Counted from the first letter of the stretch, positions 52,190 to 60,666 are shown. The stretch is 64,000 nt of DNA from Crocinitomix catalasitica ATCC 23190 (GCF_000621625.1 NZ_JHXV01000016.1:1-64000), one strand, 5' to 3'. Notes: generated by a model from the sequence alone, not told the origin. Made by a program: numbers and translations.

Positions 52190-53301
52190 TTCACTTCTAT
52201 ATCTGATTTTTCGCGTATGCTTGAAGAAACGGGAAGACCTTTAAAAGGAGCATAATTTTCAGTATCAAGCCGGTCATATAATTCTCCTAAAAATGGAAAT
52301 TCGGGGTGGGTATGTGTTACTAAATTCGCCAGTCTTCTTTCAACTTCGGCAATCGATATATTCCACTCTTGACTCAGCCTATAGGCGGAAGGTTCCATAA
52401 ATGAAATGTAAATTATTTCGGTATTTGTATGTGCCAATTCATCAACATAATCTACTCCCTTTAGAAGGGTTAATTGCTGATGAATTTGATTGTTTCTAAA
52501 ATAATCGAGGGTGTCTCTAAATTGAATATATGTTAAATATCCTTCGTGATTGTCTTGCACAGCTAAAAGTGGTTGGATTCTTGACTCGTGACACCACATG
52601 CATTTGGCAGGTTTTCCAGCTGATGAATTTGTTGGGTCTGATGCATTGATTCTTTTTCCACTGGCATCAAAAATGCCAAATCGCAATTGACCATTTTCCA
52701 TTATTTCTATAGTTTCAAACTCTATTAATGTTTTCGCATCGTTCAACTCCTTGGCAACAAAAATTTGCTTAATGCCTGACGGATTTGAGAAAGTAATTTC
52801 TCGATTTATACGTGACACTCCAGAATTGTTGACAAAGCCCGCTAAGTCGCTAAATTCGTATGCATCTAGTATTTCATTGATGTGATTAGGAACACCGGTT
52901 AATGTGTAATAATGCTCTGTAGCACCAATAATTAGAGAAATATATCTACCTAAATCAATTCCATCATTTGTGTAGTACTCTTCTGATGATTTTAGTTTTT
53001 GATGGAATGCTATTAATTTAGCTTCATTGAGTTGAGGAAAACCTAATAAGGTCGGATCGATATGAAACTTATCATTTCCTATTTTATATATTCCGTTCCG
53101 CTCAAAATCTGATGCGCCAATAGAAGATAGCGCCCATTCTAGTCCTGTTTTTACTGAATTGTATGTTTCTGCTGGATAGGCTTTGCTCCAAATAAGCAGT
53201 ATTGAATTTTTGTCTGTTGGTTCATTTACATCTTTTCGGCATCCACTCAAGAGTAAACCTATAAAGAGAATTACAGTAAGTATTTGAAAGTAATATTTCA
53301 T
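52177..53301 (-). CDS. Lipoprotein with a c-type heme motif (CMWCH)
   Basis: This 374-residue protein has a lipoprotein signal (lipobox LLSGC, Cys21). A large region without a recognised fold follows. A single C-x-x-C-H motif (C234, C237, H238; KCMWCHES) could bind a covalent c-type heme in the periplasm; alternatively it may hold a metal or disulfide. No other cytochrome genes lie nearby. It is a single gene on the opposite strand between blocks of the glycan locus, with a minus-strand -7 box TATATTTG at 53319-53312. I do not recognise the family. Confidence 0.65.
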   Translation of the reverse strand: MKYYFQILTVILFIGLLLSGCRKDVNEPTDKNSILLIWSKAYPAETYNSVKTGLEWALSSIGASDFERNGIYKIGNDKFHIDPTLLGFPQLNEAKLIAFHQKLKSSEEYYTNDGIDLGRYISLIIGATEHYYTLTGVPNHINEILDAYEFSDLAGFVNNSGVSRINREITFSNPSGIKQIFVAKELNDAKTLIEFETIEIMENGQLRFGIFDASGKRINASDPTNSSAGKPAKCMWCHESRIQPLLAVQDNHEGYLTYIQFRDTLDYFRNNQIHQQLTLLKGVDYVDELAHTNTEIIYISFMEPSAYRLSQEWNISIAEVERRLANLVTHTHPEFPFLGELYDRLDTENYAPFKGLPVSSSIREKSDIEVNHFD

Positions 53302-53309
53302 CTGATTGA

Positions 53310-53350
53310 TTCAAATATAGGGTTTTAAAAATACAAACTGTATATTTGAA
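53310..53350. promoter_or_regulatory. Mirror-image -7 boxes of two divergent genes (10-base inverted repeat)
   Basis: TTCAAATATA (53310-53319) and TATATTTGAA (53341-53350) are perfect inverted copies 21 bases apart. Each contains TATATTTG, a perfect TAnnTTTG -7 box, one facing the lipoprotein gene at 53301 and one facing the radical SAM gene near 53378. They are either a divergent promoter pair or an operator for one dimeric regulator. Confidence 0.55.
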
Positions 53351-53377
53351 GGAGTGCAATAATTAAATCTAAAATGA

Positions 53378-54910
53378 TTGGTTATTTTGAGAAATTCTAA
53401 GAAAAATAAAGTTCTCCTATTTAATCCGCGTAGTGGACGATGGAAACATCGCGTTCCAAATTCTATTCTTCAAGTAGGTGCATCTGTGCAAGAATCACAC
53501 GAAGTTGTTTATGTTGATGGAAATATGGAGCATGATCCTTGGGTGAAAATATCTGCACTTTTATCTACAAATGAATTTGGTTATTTCGGTGTTACAGTAA
53601 TGCCTGGCCCACAACTTAAACAAGCTATCCCTTTCTCTAAAAAGGTAAGAGAATTGTTCGGTTCGATAAAAATTATTTGGGGAGGCTATTTTGCTACCAA
53701 CCAATACAAAGTAGTTTTAGATAGTGGCTTTGTTGATGTGGTCATTGCTGGTCCCGCAGACATGGCTTTTCCATCTTTATTGAGGGCATGGGAAAATAAT
53801 GAATCACTTGATGAGATCAAAAACTTAATTTACAAAAAGGATGATACAATTGTAAAAACCCGAAAGGAAGAATTATTAGATCAAAATAGTTTACCTCGAC
53901 TACCTTATACAGAATTTGATAAATACTATCCAATTAATGGGTATTTATCGAAGACGTTTATGGGTAAAAAAACCATGGCTTATCATTCTAGTTTTGGCTG
54001 TCCGTTTACTTGTTCTTTTTGTGCTGTAGTCCCAATTTATAATGCAAGATGGAAAGGTAAGTCAGCAGAGAATATGTATCAAGATATTAAAGAGCTGAAA
54101 GATAAATACGGCGTTGATTCAATTGAATTTCATGATAATAATTTTTTTACATCAAGAAAACGTGTTGTCGAATTTTCTAAATTGATTTTGAAGGACAATA
54201 TTCAATGGTGGGGGGAAGGTAGAATTGATACTTTGGACAAGTATTCAGATGAAGATTTGCAATTATTGAGCGATGCAGGATGTCGAATGATATTTTTTGG
54301 GGCAGAATCGGGAAGTGAAGAAGTCTTGAAGCAAATGGATAAAGGTGGAACACAAAGTCCTGAGCAAATTGAGAATTTTGCCGTTCGCTTAAAGAGGTTT
54401 AATATTATTCCTGAGTATTCTTTTGTACTTGGAATGCCAGGGGATGATCCTAAAAAAGTGATGAAACAGATTAAGGAAGATATCTCTTTTATAAAAAAAA
54501 TTAAGCGACTAAATCCGGATACTGAAATCATTATATATCTATACAGTCCGGTCCCTACGGAAGGTTCAGACTTGTATGAACAGATTACAGCTGCAGGGTT
54601 TGCATTTCCTGAAAATTTAGAAGATTGGTTAAATCCAGCTTGGGAAAATTTTGACTTGAGAAAGAATCCCTTAACCCCTTGGTTAAATGGTGCGATGGTT
54701 GATAGAATCAAAAATTTTGAAACAGTATTAAATGGATACTATCCTACGTCGTCAGATTATAAAATAACACCTTTTAAACGCGCTGTACTGAAGGGGATCG
54801 CTAGTTGGCGTTATCAATTCGATTATTACAAATTCCCTTATGAAATAAAATTGATGCATAAAATTTGGCGTTATCGACAACCTGAAATAGAAGGTTTTTA
54901 TAGTGAATAA
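53378..54910 (+). CDS. B12-binding-domain radical SAM enzyme (C)
   Basis: This 510-residue protein has an N-terminal cobalamin-type Rossmann domain (about 8-145; LLFNPRSGRWKHRVPNSILQ, IIWGGYFATNQYKVVL) and the radical SAM core with C208-x3-C212-x2-C215 (CPFTCSFC), FHDNNFF, MIFFGAESGSEEVLKQMDK and FVLGMPGDDPKK. Start with FNPRSG, the NGYL...MAYHSSFG block before the cysteines and a C-terminal RYRQPEIEGFYSE make it a different subfamily from the others here. The start is a TTG (53378 or 53387); an ATG at 53374 is in another frame and stops after a few codons. It is followed after two bases by a methyltransferase gene. Confidence 0.86.
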   Translation: MVILRNSKKNKVLLFNPRSGRWKHRVPNSILQVGASVQESHEVVYVDGNMEHDPWVKISALLSTNEFGYFGVTVMPGPQLKQAIPFSKKVRELFGSIKIIWGGYFATNQYKVVLDSGFVDVVIAGPADMAFPSLLRAWENNESLDEIKNLIYKKDDTIVKTRKEELLDQNSLPRLPYTEFDKYYPINGYLSKTFMGKKTMAYHSSFGCPFTCSFCAVVPIYNARWKGKSAENMYQDIKELKDKYGVDSIEFHDNNFFTSRKRVVEFSKLILKDNIQWWGEGRIDTLDKYSDEDLQLLSDAGCRMIFFGAESGSEEVLKQMDKGGTQSPEQIENFAVRLKRFNIIPEYSFVLGMPGDDPKKVMKQIKEDISFIKKIKRLNPDTEIIIYLYSPVPTEGSDLYEQITAAGFAFPENLEDWLNPAWENFDLRKNPLTPWLNGAMVDRIKNFETVLNGYYPTSSDYKITPFKRAVLKGIASWRYQFDYYKFPYEIKLMHKIWRYRQPEIEGFYSE

Positions 54911-54912
54911 AT

Positions 54913-55584
54913 ATGGGGGTACAACGGCGTCTAATCAGATTAATCAGTCCGGGTTTAAAAATATATGTCAAATATTATTTTAAGAAAACTCGTTTCTGGA
55001 AATATAAGGATTTAAAGTACTCGATATTACCTACCGTATTCTTCCCGCATTTTACACACAGCACAAAAATATTATTGGGATTCTTAGAGACGCTTCCTCT
55101 AAATGGGAAGACTTTATTAGAATTGGGATGTGGAATAGGGGCAGTTAGTGTTCTGGCTGCTAAAAAAGGAGCAAAAGTTGTTGCTACTGATATAAATCCA
55201 GTTGCAGCTAAAAATGCTCAGATGAATGGGGTGAATAATGGGGTTAAAATTGATGCAATAAATTCAGATTTATTTGATAATATTCCACCCCATCAATTTG
55301 ATTATATAATGATCAATCCTCCGTATTACCCGAAGAAACCTGTAAATGATGCGGAATATGCATGGTTTTGTGGTGAGGATTTTGACTATTTTAAGCGCTG
55401 TTTTAAGCAATTAGCGAATTATTTTAACGCAAACAGTGAAGTATATATGATTCTTTCAGAAGACTGTGAGTTAGATAAGCTTATAGAAATCGCAAGCGAG
55501 AATAGGTTGAGTTTAACTCCTGTGTATCAAGAAAAAATCTGGGGAGAATTTACGGTGATTTATTCAATTCAAAAAATAGATTAG
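54913..55584 (+). CDS. Class I methyltransferase of the HemK/PrmC-like (NPPY) type
   Basis: This 223-residue protein has motif I LLELGCGIGAVSVLAAKKGA, an acidic partner (VVATDINPVAA), and NPPYYPKK, the N-P-P-Y motif of enzymes that methylate planar amino groups (protein glutamine, adenine, or amino-sugar-like nitrogens). The N-terminal 60 residues are basic and aromatic (YVKYYFKKTRFWKYK) and could touch the membrane. Paired with the radical SAM gene just before it, it probably acts on the same compound. Its stop overlaps the convergent radical SAM gene by four bases. Confidence 0.83.
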   Translation: MGVQRRLIRLISPGLKIYVKYYFKKTRFWKYKDLKYSILPTVFFPHFTHSTKILLGFLETLPLNGKTLLELGCGIGAVSVLAAKKGAKVVATDINPVAAKNAQMNGVNNGVKIDAINSDLFDNIPPHQFDYIMINPPYYPKKPVNDAEYAWFCGEDFDYFKRCFKQLANYFNANSEVYMILSEDCELDKLIEIASENRLSLTPVYQEKIWGEFTVIYSIQKID

Positions 55585-57011
55585 TCTTTCGAGTTTCCTT
55601 TCATTGAACTTAATTGTAAATATTCAAGATTCGAGAAAAATTTAAAATAAAACCATCTAGCAAAACGATTGAATTTACCTTTCCTAAAATCCGCTTCAAT
55701 TTGCTTTTGTCGAAACCTTTTATGTATAAATCGATGTAATTTTTTATAAAATGCAGGTGCATAAGTTCCTTCATACATCATTAATAACTCATCGGAGTCT
55801 TCCCAATTCGATTTGTCACTCATTTCTGACTTCACAATATCATAGAACTTTGTTCCAGGTAATGGATAGGATACTGAAACACCTATATCATGAGGCATCA
55901 TTTCAAATAGTAAATTTAAAGTAGCTTTTATGTCTGTCCAATTTTCTGATAGATATCCGAATTGAAGAAAATAGCAAGGCTTTAATCCATGTTTTTTCAT
56001 GATAAGCGTAGACTCTTTAATTTGCTCAACCGAAGTGCCCTTATCCATAGCATCTAATATTTTTTGAGCGCCGCTTTCAGCACCAATCCATACCTCGTCA
56101 CACCCAGATTCAGCCAAACTTATAATTGTATCATCCTTCAACAATAAATCAGCTCTAGATTGAATCTTGTATTTTATTTTTATGTTTTCCGCTTTTAATA
56201 CTTCATTAAATTCTTGTACCCAAGCTGGTTTTAGACCAAAAATATCATCACTAAACCATATATGATCAAATGAAAAGAGTGTTTGCAAATATTTAATTTC
56301 TTTAACGACATGCTGCGGTGATCTTGAATTGTATCGATTCCCGTAAATTGGTTTTGCACACCAATTACACTTATATGGACAACCTCTCGTTGTGGCAAGG
56401 TTGATTGAAAAATAACCATGATTTTTCCAAGCATTTTTATACGGATGAATATCCAATAAATCCCATGCGGGCAATGGTAAAGTATCTAATTCGGTTAGGA
56501 TAGCACGTTTTGGGTTGACAATTGTTTCGTTTCCCTTTTTAAAGGCTATGCCATGAATGTCGTCGAAAGTCGTTTTGTGCTTAATCGAATTTACCAAAGC
56601 TAATAAACTGATTTCACCCTCACCCATCACAATAAAATCCGCAGAGTGTTGCAAATAGTCTTCATAATGATCGGTCGAATCACTGCTGGCAATAATTACT
56701 TTAATTCCTTTATCATGCGCAGATTTAGCCATCTCAAATGCCGCATTGCGCATCTTTGTGAGACACATTTTTGTTAAGTAATTAAACCCGTCATCATAAA
56801 TTACCAAACAATCTGGTTGTTGTTTTTCCAATACTGGAATTATTTCATTCGAGTTTTTACTAAATGAAACATCGAAAAAACTAACGTCATACCCCTTTTC
56901 TCTTAAAAAACTTGTAGCATTTAATGTGCCCACAGGAGGGTATGGTTTACTTAATGCGAGCTGTTTAGGATCGAAATTTAAGAAATAGCTATGTGTAAAT
57001 AAAACTTTCAA
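55581..57011 (-). CDS. B12-binding-domain radical SAM enzyme (D)
   Basis: This 476-residue paralogue of the enzyme at 47079 has an N-terminal cobalamin-binding-like domain (about 1-145; KPYPPVGTLNATSFL, FIVMGEGEISLLALV), C211-x3-C215-x2-C218 (CPYKCNWC), IWFSDDIFG, VWIGAESGAQKILDAMDK, and a basic C terminus ending with aromatic residues (FARWFYFKFF) that could bind a membrane. The start is a TTG at 57011 inside the end of the nucleotidyltransferase gene (four-base overlap), supported by alignment with the first residues of its paralogue. It is encoded opposite to the other radical SAM genes. Confidence 0.87.
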   Translation of the reverse strand: MKVLFTHSYFLNFDPKQLALSKPYPPVGTLNATSFLREKGYDVSFFDVSFSKNSNEIIPVLEKQQPDCLVIYDDGFNYLTKMCLTKMRNAAFEMAKSAHDKGIKVIIASSDSTDHYEDYLQHSADFIVMGEGEISLLALVNSIKHKTTFDDIHGIAFKKGNETIVNPKRAILTELDTLPLPAWDLLDIHPYKNAWKNHGYFSINLATTRGCPYKCNWCAKPIYGNRYNSRSPQHVVKEIKYLQTLFSFDHIWFSDDIFGLKPAWVQEFNEVLKAENIKIKYKIQSRADLLLKDDTIISLAESGCDEVWIGAESGAQKILDAMDKGTSVEQIKESTLIMKKHGLKPCYFLQFGYLSENWTDIKATLNLLFEMMPHDIGVSVSYPLPGTKFYDIVKSEMSDKSNWEDSDELLMMYEGTYAPAFYKKLHRFIHKRFRQKQIEADFRKGKFNRFARWFYFKFFSNLEYLQLSSMKGNSKD

Positions 57012-57889
57012 ATTTCAGAATTTATTTGCTCCATTCGTTTTGTAAATTCTTTGAGGACAGATTGTTGAAAATCTCGAGGATGATGTTTTGATATTCCTCG
57101 ATTCGTTCGCATAGTCAATTCGAATTTTTTAGCATCAAAATGTTTAAATTTTTTGGTCCATTTTTTATAAGTGAAACGCATTAAATAAAGGTCTAATTTA
57201 TCACCTGTTTTACCTTTAAGCAACCATTCAAAAATATGACTTAATTTTCTTTTATACTGCAATTCTTTAACTTTTACCGGATGTCGAAAGTTAGCTATAT
57301 ATGTTTTTGTCCAATAATTTTCCTGTTTAAATTGTTGTATAAGTTCAGGATTATAAACGGGTAATAAATGAGTGATTTCTATCGCTGTAAATATGTTTTC
57401 ATCTAATATTTTTAGATTCTTTTCATCAACAAAATAATTAACGCAAAAATATTTTTTAGAGTTAAGGAGGAAAATCTTTTTGAAAACGACTAGCATCGTT
57501 CTGCAAATCCAAAGTCTTCCCGGTTTTGTAATAATGAAATAATCAATATCCCCATTCTCGTGCATCACGTTTTTTGACAATGATCCCGAAATTCCAAAAG
57601 CACTCACAAAAGGAAAAGATTGAATTAATTTCGCGTAAAAAGGGAGCTTGTCAAAATAGTGTTTTGCCTCTTTTTCTTTTGCTATTCGCTGCGCGATGAT
57701 TGGGGATATGTTTTCTTGAATGGAAAAATATTCAGCCTGTTTAAAACAGAGTTTATTTTCTAATAAGAACGCAAGCGCATTTTCAAATTCATCTGCCTTA
57801 GATAGATTATAATTCTTCAGTTCATCTTTTTTTAATGGATGATTAAAAATATCGAAATAGGCGAGATGTGCGTATATCTGGTCTTGCAA
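57008..57889 (-). CDS. Nucleotidyltransferase-fold protein with N-terminal winged-helix-like region
   Basis: This 293-residue protein has a helical N terminus (about 1-75; AYFDIFNHPLKKDEL) looking like a winged helix. The nucleotidyltransferase signature is G102-S103 followed by D114-x-D116 (GISGSLSKN...GDIDYFII), which fits a pol-beta-type fold binding Mg2+ and NTP. The C-terminal half is basic and not recognised. There is no ATG: a stop at 57917-57919 and no methionine codon before the TTG at 57889. It overlaps the radical SAM gene by four bases, so the two very likely act together. It may nucleotidylate the glycan or another small molecule. Confidence 0.75.
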   Translation of the reverse strand: MQDQIYAHLAYFDIFNHPLKKDELKNYNLSKADEFENALAFLLENKLCFKQAEYFSIQENISPIIAQRIAKEKEAKHYFDKLPFYAKLIQSFPFVSAFGISGSLSKNVMHENGDIDYFIITKPGRLWICRTMLVVFKKIFLLNSKKYFCVNYFVDEKNLKILDENIFTAIEITHLLPVYNPELIQQFKQENYWTKTYIANFRHPVKVKELQYKRKLSHIFEWLLKGKTGDKLDLYLMRFTYKKWTKKFKHFDAKKFELTMRTNRGISKHHPRDFQQSVLKEFTKRMEQINSEI

Positions 57890-57985
57890 TTTGTGAAAGA
57901 TTGAAATATTTGAGCTCTAATTGTACAACAAGGTAGTTATTTCTAATTTATTGCAATAGAATCTATTCTATAAATTATTGCTAAT

Positions 57986-58016
57986 TTGTTCTTTAAATGA
58001 ATAAAAGGTATTTTTG
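57986..58016 (+). promoter_or_regulatory. Bacteroidota-type promoter of the sugar transferase gene
   Basis: TTG (57986-57988), exactly 20 bases, then a perfect -7 box TATTTTTG (58009-58016). Transcription would start within a few bases of the ATG at 58027. Confidence 0.65.
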
Positions 58017-58026
58017 AATTGATAGC

Positions 58027-59331
58027 ATGCGCCGTAAAGCACCAAAATATTTTCATTATTTCTTAACCTGCTTATTGGTAGATTTTCTGCTAATCGGACT
58101 AGTTTTTACGCTGTTTTTTGAGTCTGGCGAATTGCTATTAATCTTGTCAATTTGGTTGGCTGCGAATATTGTGAATTATCCACGAGTTGAATCCCGTAGA
58201 TATATTAGTTATTACAAGGTGTTTGGGTCGACAGCCCGCCAATTGATTGCTTTTCTTGTCATGTATATCCTATTGTTTCTTATTTTTTCATTAGATGACG
58301 TGATGGAAATTAAGGAGATCCTCGCTTTAGTTTTGGTCATATTTTTAGGCCGTTCAATCTATATATACTTAATAAGAGTATACAGAATTCGTGGTCGGGG
58401 ATACAACCGTTTTATAATGATAGGTAATACGCCTACTATGATAGAGTTAAAGGATCAGTTTTTATCAAAAAAGGAATTTGGCTATGTCTTTGAAGGCATT
58501 TACGATACTTTTAATTTGAAAGAGATATTGGAATTGATTATCGAACGAAAACTAAATGAGGTTTACTGTTCTTCTGTAAAAGTTCAACCTAAAGATATTT
58601 CACACCTTATGTCTTTTTCAGTTGAGTATGGTGTTAATGTGCATGTTATTACTGATAGTGTGGCTGGCAAATCTTCCAACAATAATATTTTTTTCGAATT
58701 TTCAGATGTGCCATTGGAACGGTTTCCGCTACTTGATACCCGGAATTTAATTCTCAAAAGAATACTTGATTTCTTCTTTGCTTTATTCATTACGTTAACA
58801 GTCCTTCCGATAGCAATTATTGTTTTAGGTGTATTGATCAGGATCGACTCTAAAGGATCGATATTCTATAAACAAGCACGAGCAGGAAGGTCTGGAAAAT
58901 ATTTTCATTGTTATAAATTTAGATCAATGAAATTGAATTTTCAAGATAAGCAGGCGACTAGAAATGATGAAAGAGTGACGAAAGTAGGACGTTTTATTCG
59001 CAAGACAAGTTTGGACGAATTACCGCAATTTTTCAATGTTTTAATTGGAGACATGTCAATTGTTGGACCGCGTCCACATATCAAAGCGTTGAACGATAAG
59101 TTTAGTGGGAGTATCACTGATTATGACCATCGTTTATTGGTAAAGCCTGGCATTACTGGGTTGTCTCAAATTACCGGATATAGGGGGGAAACAAATACGG
59201 TTAAGTCAATGGAGGATAGAATAAGAATTGATATGCAGTATATTAAAAATTGGTCGTTATATCTAGACTTGATGATCATCTATAAAACAACAATTGATTT
59301 TTTCAGCTTAAAGGATAAAAATGTGTATTAA
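58027..59331 (+). CDS. Initiating sugar-phosphate transferase (WcaJ/WbaP-like, undecaprenyl phosphate)
   Basis: This 434-residue protein has four N-terminal membrane helices (about 8-115), a Rossmann-like cytoplasmic region (about 125-235), another membrane helix (about 247-270) and the catalytic bacterial sugar transferase domain (about 245-434; YKQARAGRSGKYFHCYKFRSM, TSLDELPQFFNVLIGDMSIVGPRP, KPGITGLSQITGYRG). The family moves a sugar-1-phosphate from a nucleotide sugar to undecaprenyl phosphate, which starts assembly of the repeat unit. Here it can start the glycan finished by the genes between 37163 and 57889. Confidence 0.92.
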   Translation: MRRKAPKYFHYFLTCLLVDFLLIGLVFTLFFESGELLLILSIWLAANIVNYPRVESRRYISYYKVFGSTARQLIAFLVMYILLFLIFSLDDVMEIKEILALVLVIFLGRSIYIYLIRVYRIRGRGYNRFIMIGNTPTMIELKDQFLSKKEFGYVFEGIYDTFNLKEILELIIERKLNEVYCSSVKVQPKDISHLMSFSVEYGVNVHVITDSVAGKSSNNNIFFEFSDVPLERFPLLDTRNLILKRILDFFFALFITLTVLPIAIIVLGVLIRIDSKGSIFYKQARAGRSGKYFHCYKFRSMKLNFQDKQATRNDERVTKVGRFIRKTSLDELPQFFNVLIGDMSIVGPRPHIKALNDKFSGSITDYDHRLLVKPGITGLSQITGYRGETNTVKSMEDRIRIDMQYIKNWSLYLDLMIIYKTTIDFFSLKDKNVY

Positions 59332-59387
59332 TCTAATTTTGGACCTTTACTTTTTAACTTAATTCTAAATCGATTAATTTTGCTATA

Positions 59388-59987
59388 ATGGCTACCTTAA
59401 TAAGTGATGAACTCATATCCAGATTACGCAATGATGATATCAACGCATTAGGAGAGTTGTATAATTTATTGAGTAAAAAAATATACAATCGATGTCTTTT
59501 TATTTTAAAAGATCAAAATCTTGCTGAAGATGCTACACAAGAACTTTTTTTAAAAGCATTTCGGCATATTGGTTCACTAAAAGATGATAAGAAAATTGAA
59601 GGTTGGCTGAATAGAATGGCATACAATTATTGTATGGATTATTTTCGAAAAGAAAAGAAGACAAAAGATCAACTCGATGTTTTGGTGAATGAGGAGGAGC
59701 CATTGTCTATTATAGATAATATTGAATTTCTAGAAAATTCAAAGGTCAAAAAAGACAAATTAGTAGCCGAAATAGAAGCATTGAATGAAACGGATCGGAT
59801 GATTTTGGTAATGTATTATTGGGAAGGTATGTTGGTGAGTGAAATAGCTGAGATGATGGATCTTGGTATCAGTGCAGTTAAAATGAAGTTATCCAGAACT
59901 AGATCCAAATTAAAAGAAAATCTAGAAAAGGAAGGAATTTCTTCGGCAGTTGAATTGACTGTATTGGTTATTCTTAATCTCATATAA
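59388..59987 (+). CDS. ECF-type RNA polymerase sigma factor
   Basis: This 199-residue sigma-70-like protein has region 2 (about 10-85; YNLLSKKIYNRCLFILKDQ, AEDATQELFLKAFRHIGSL, WLNRMAYNYCMDYFR) and region 4 (about 135-185; LNETDRMILVMYYWEGMLVSEIAEMM), with a short hydrophobic C-terminal end (LTVLVILNLI). No anti-sigma gene with a zinc-binding or membrane-bound layout is next to it; instead two tiny frames follow. TAATTTTG (59375-59382) matches the -7 box just before the ATG at 59388. Confidence 0.9.
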   Translation: MATLISDELISRLRNDDINALGELYNLLSKKIYNRCLFILKDQNLAEDATQELFLKAFRHIGSLKDDKKIEGWLNRMAYNYCMDYFRKEKKTKDQLDVLVNEEEPLSIIDNIEFLENSKVKKDKLVAEIEALNETDRMILVMYYWEGMLVSEIAEMMDLGISAVKMKLSRTRSKLKENLEKEGISSAVELTVLVILNLI

Positions 59988-60038
59988 GAGATTGTGACCG
60001 TTTCTTAAATATTGCGTCACAGTTTAAAGGTCTGTATT

Positions 60039-60182
60039 TTGAAAGAAGTTTTCGATGATATATTGAATAAACACGAAGTTCCTGTCACGGTTAAAAATCG
60101 GTTGATGGAATCGGCTAAAATTTATCTGCTCGCGAAAGATTTGGGGGCGAAAAAGGTTGCTACGAAACGATTGAAGAATTAA
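60039..60182 (+). CDS. Tiny ORF (47 residues) after the sigma factor
   Basis: A TTG-start frame beginning MKEVFDDILNKHEVPV and ending VATKRLKN*, with amphipathic-helix character (NRLMESAKIYLLAKDL). It lies 51 bases after the sigma factor stop on the same strand. Codon use resembles the neighbours. It may be a small regulator of the sigma factor, but no homology is known to me. Confidence 0.35.
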   Translation: MKEVFDDILNKHEVPVTVKNRLMESAKIYLLAKDLGAKKVATKRLKN

Positions 60183-60201
60183 TACAATAGAAGTATTTTA
60201 A

Positions 60202-60315
60202 ATGAAGGCGATAAAATTAAATTTCGTGCCTATATTGGTAATTGAAAATGAGAAACAGTCACTGGCTTATAGCGATTTTTATGACAGTCAATACACAATA
60301 TTAAAAGATAAATAA
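60202..60315 (+). CDS. Tiny ORF (37 residues)
   Basis: ATG frame starting MKAIKLNFVPILVIENEKQS and ending YTILKDK*, one base before the start of the LapA-like gene. The tight spacing could mean translational coupling, but such a short frame can be accidental. Confidence 0.28.
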   Translation: MKAIKLNFVPILVIENEKQSLAYSDFYDSQYTILKDK

Positions 60316-60316
60316 A

Positions 60317-60628
60317 ATGAAAGATTATTGGAACAGTATGAGTGCCGGTGGGAAGATTAAAGTTATAATCTATTTAATCATCCTTATTGCGACAGTAATA
60401 TTTGCGATTATAAATTGGCAAAAGACATCATTAAACCTTGTTTTTGTTGAGGTGATGATCCCGAAAACTATCCTTGTTTTAATTGCAATGGTGGCAGGGT
60501 TTGGATTGGCAAAGATGAGCGATATGAAGAAAATTAGAACGATTCAAAAGGACTATAGTATTTTACAAAAATCGGTTGTTGCAGATAAGGGCAAATTAGT
60601 GAAAGAAGTACCTGAAACCAACGACTGA
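60317..60628 (+). CDS. LapA-like small membrane protein
   Basis: This 103-residue protein has two membrane helices (about 16-32 and 48-66) with the NWQKTSLNLVFVEVMIPKTILVLIA block typical of LapA-domain (DUF1049) proteins, then a charged cytoplasmic tail. In Enterobacteria LapA works with LapB in lipopolysaccharide assembly; for Bacteroidota homologues the role is not established. It follows the ECF sigma gene and may belong to its envelope-stress operon. Confidence 0.68.
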   Translation: MKDYWNSMSAGGKIKVIIYLIILIATVIFAIINWQKTSLNLVFVEVMIPKTILVLIAMVAGFGLAKMSDMKKIRTIQKDYSILQKSVVADKGKLVKEVPETND

Positions 60629-60666
60629 ACATTGTTTAACGTTATTAAAGTAAGCAAAGGTTTAGT

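Noticed and set aside
54202-54711. 169-residue antisense frame inside the radical SAM gene at 53378
   Set aside because: It lies entirely within a well-supported gene and has no recognisable domain.
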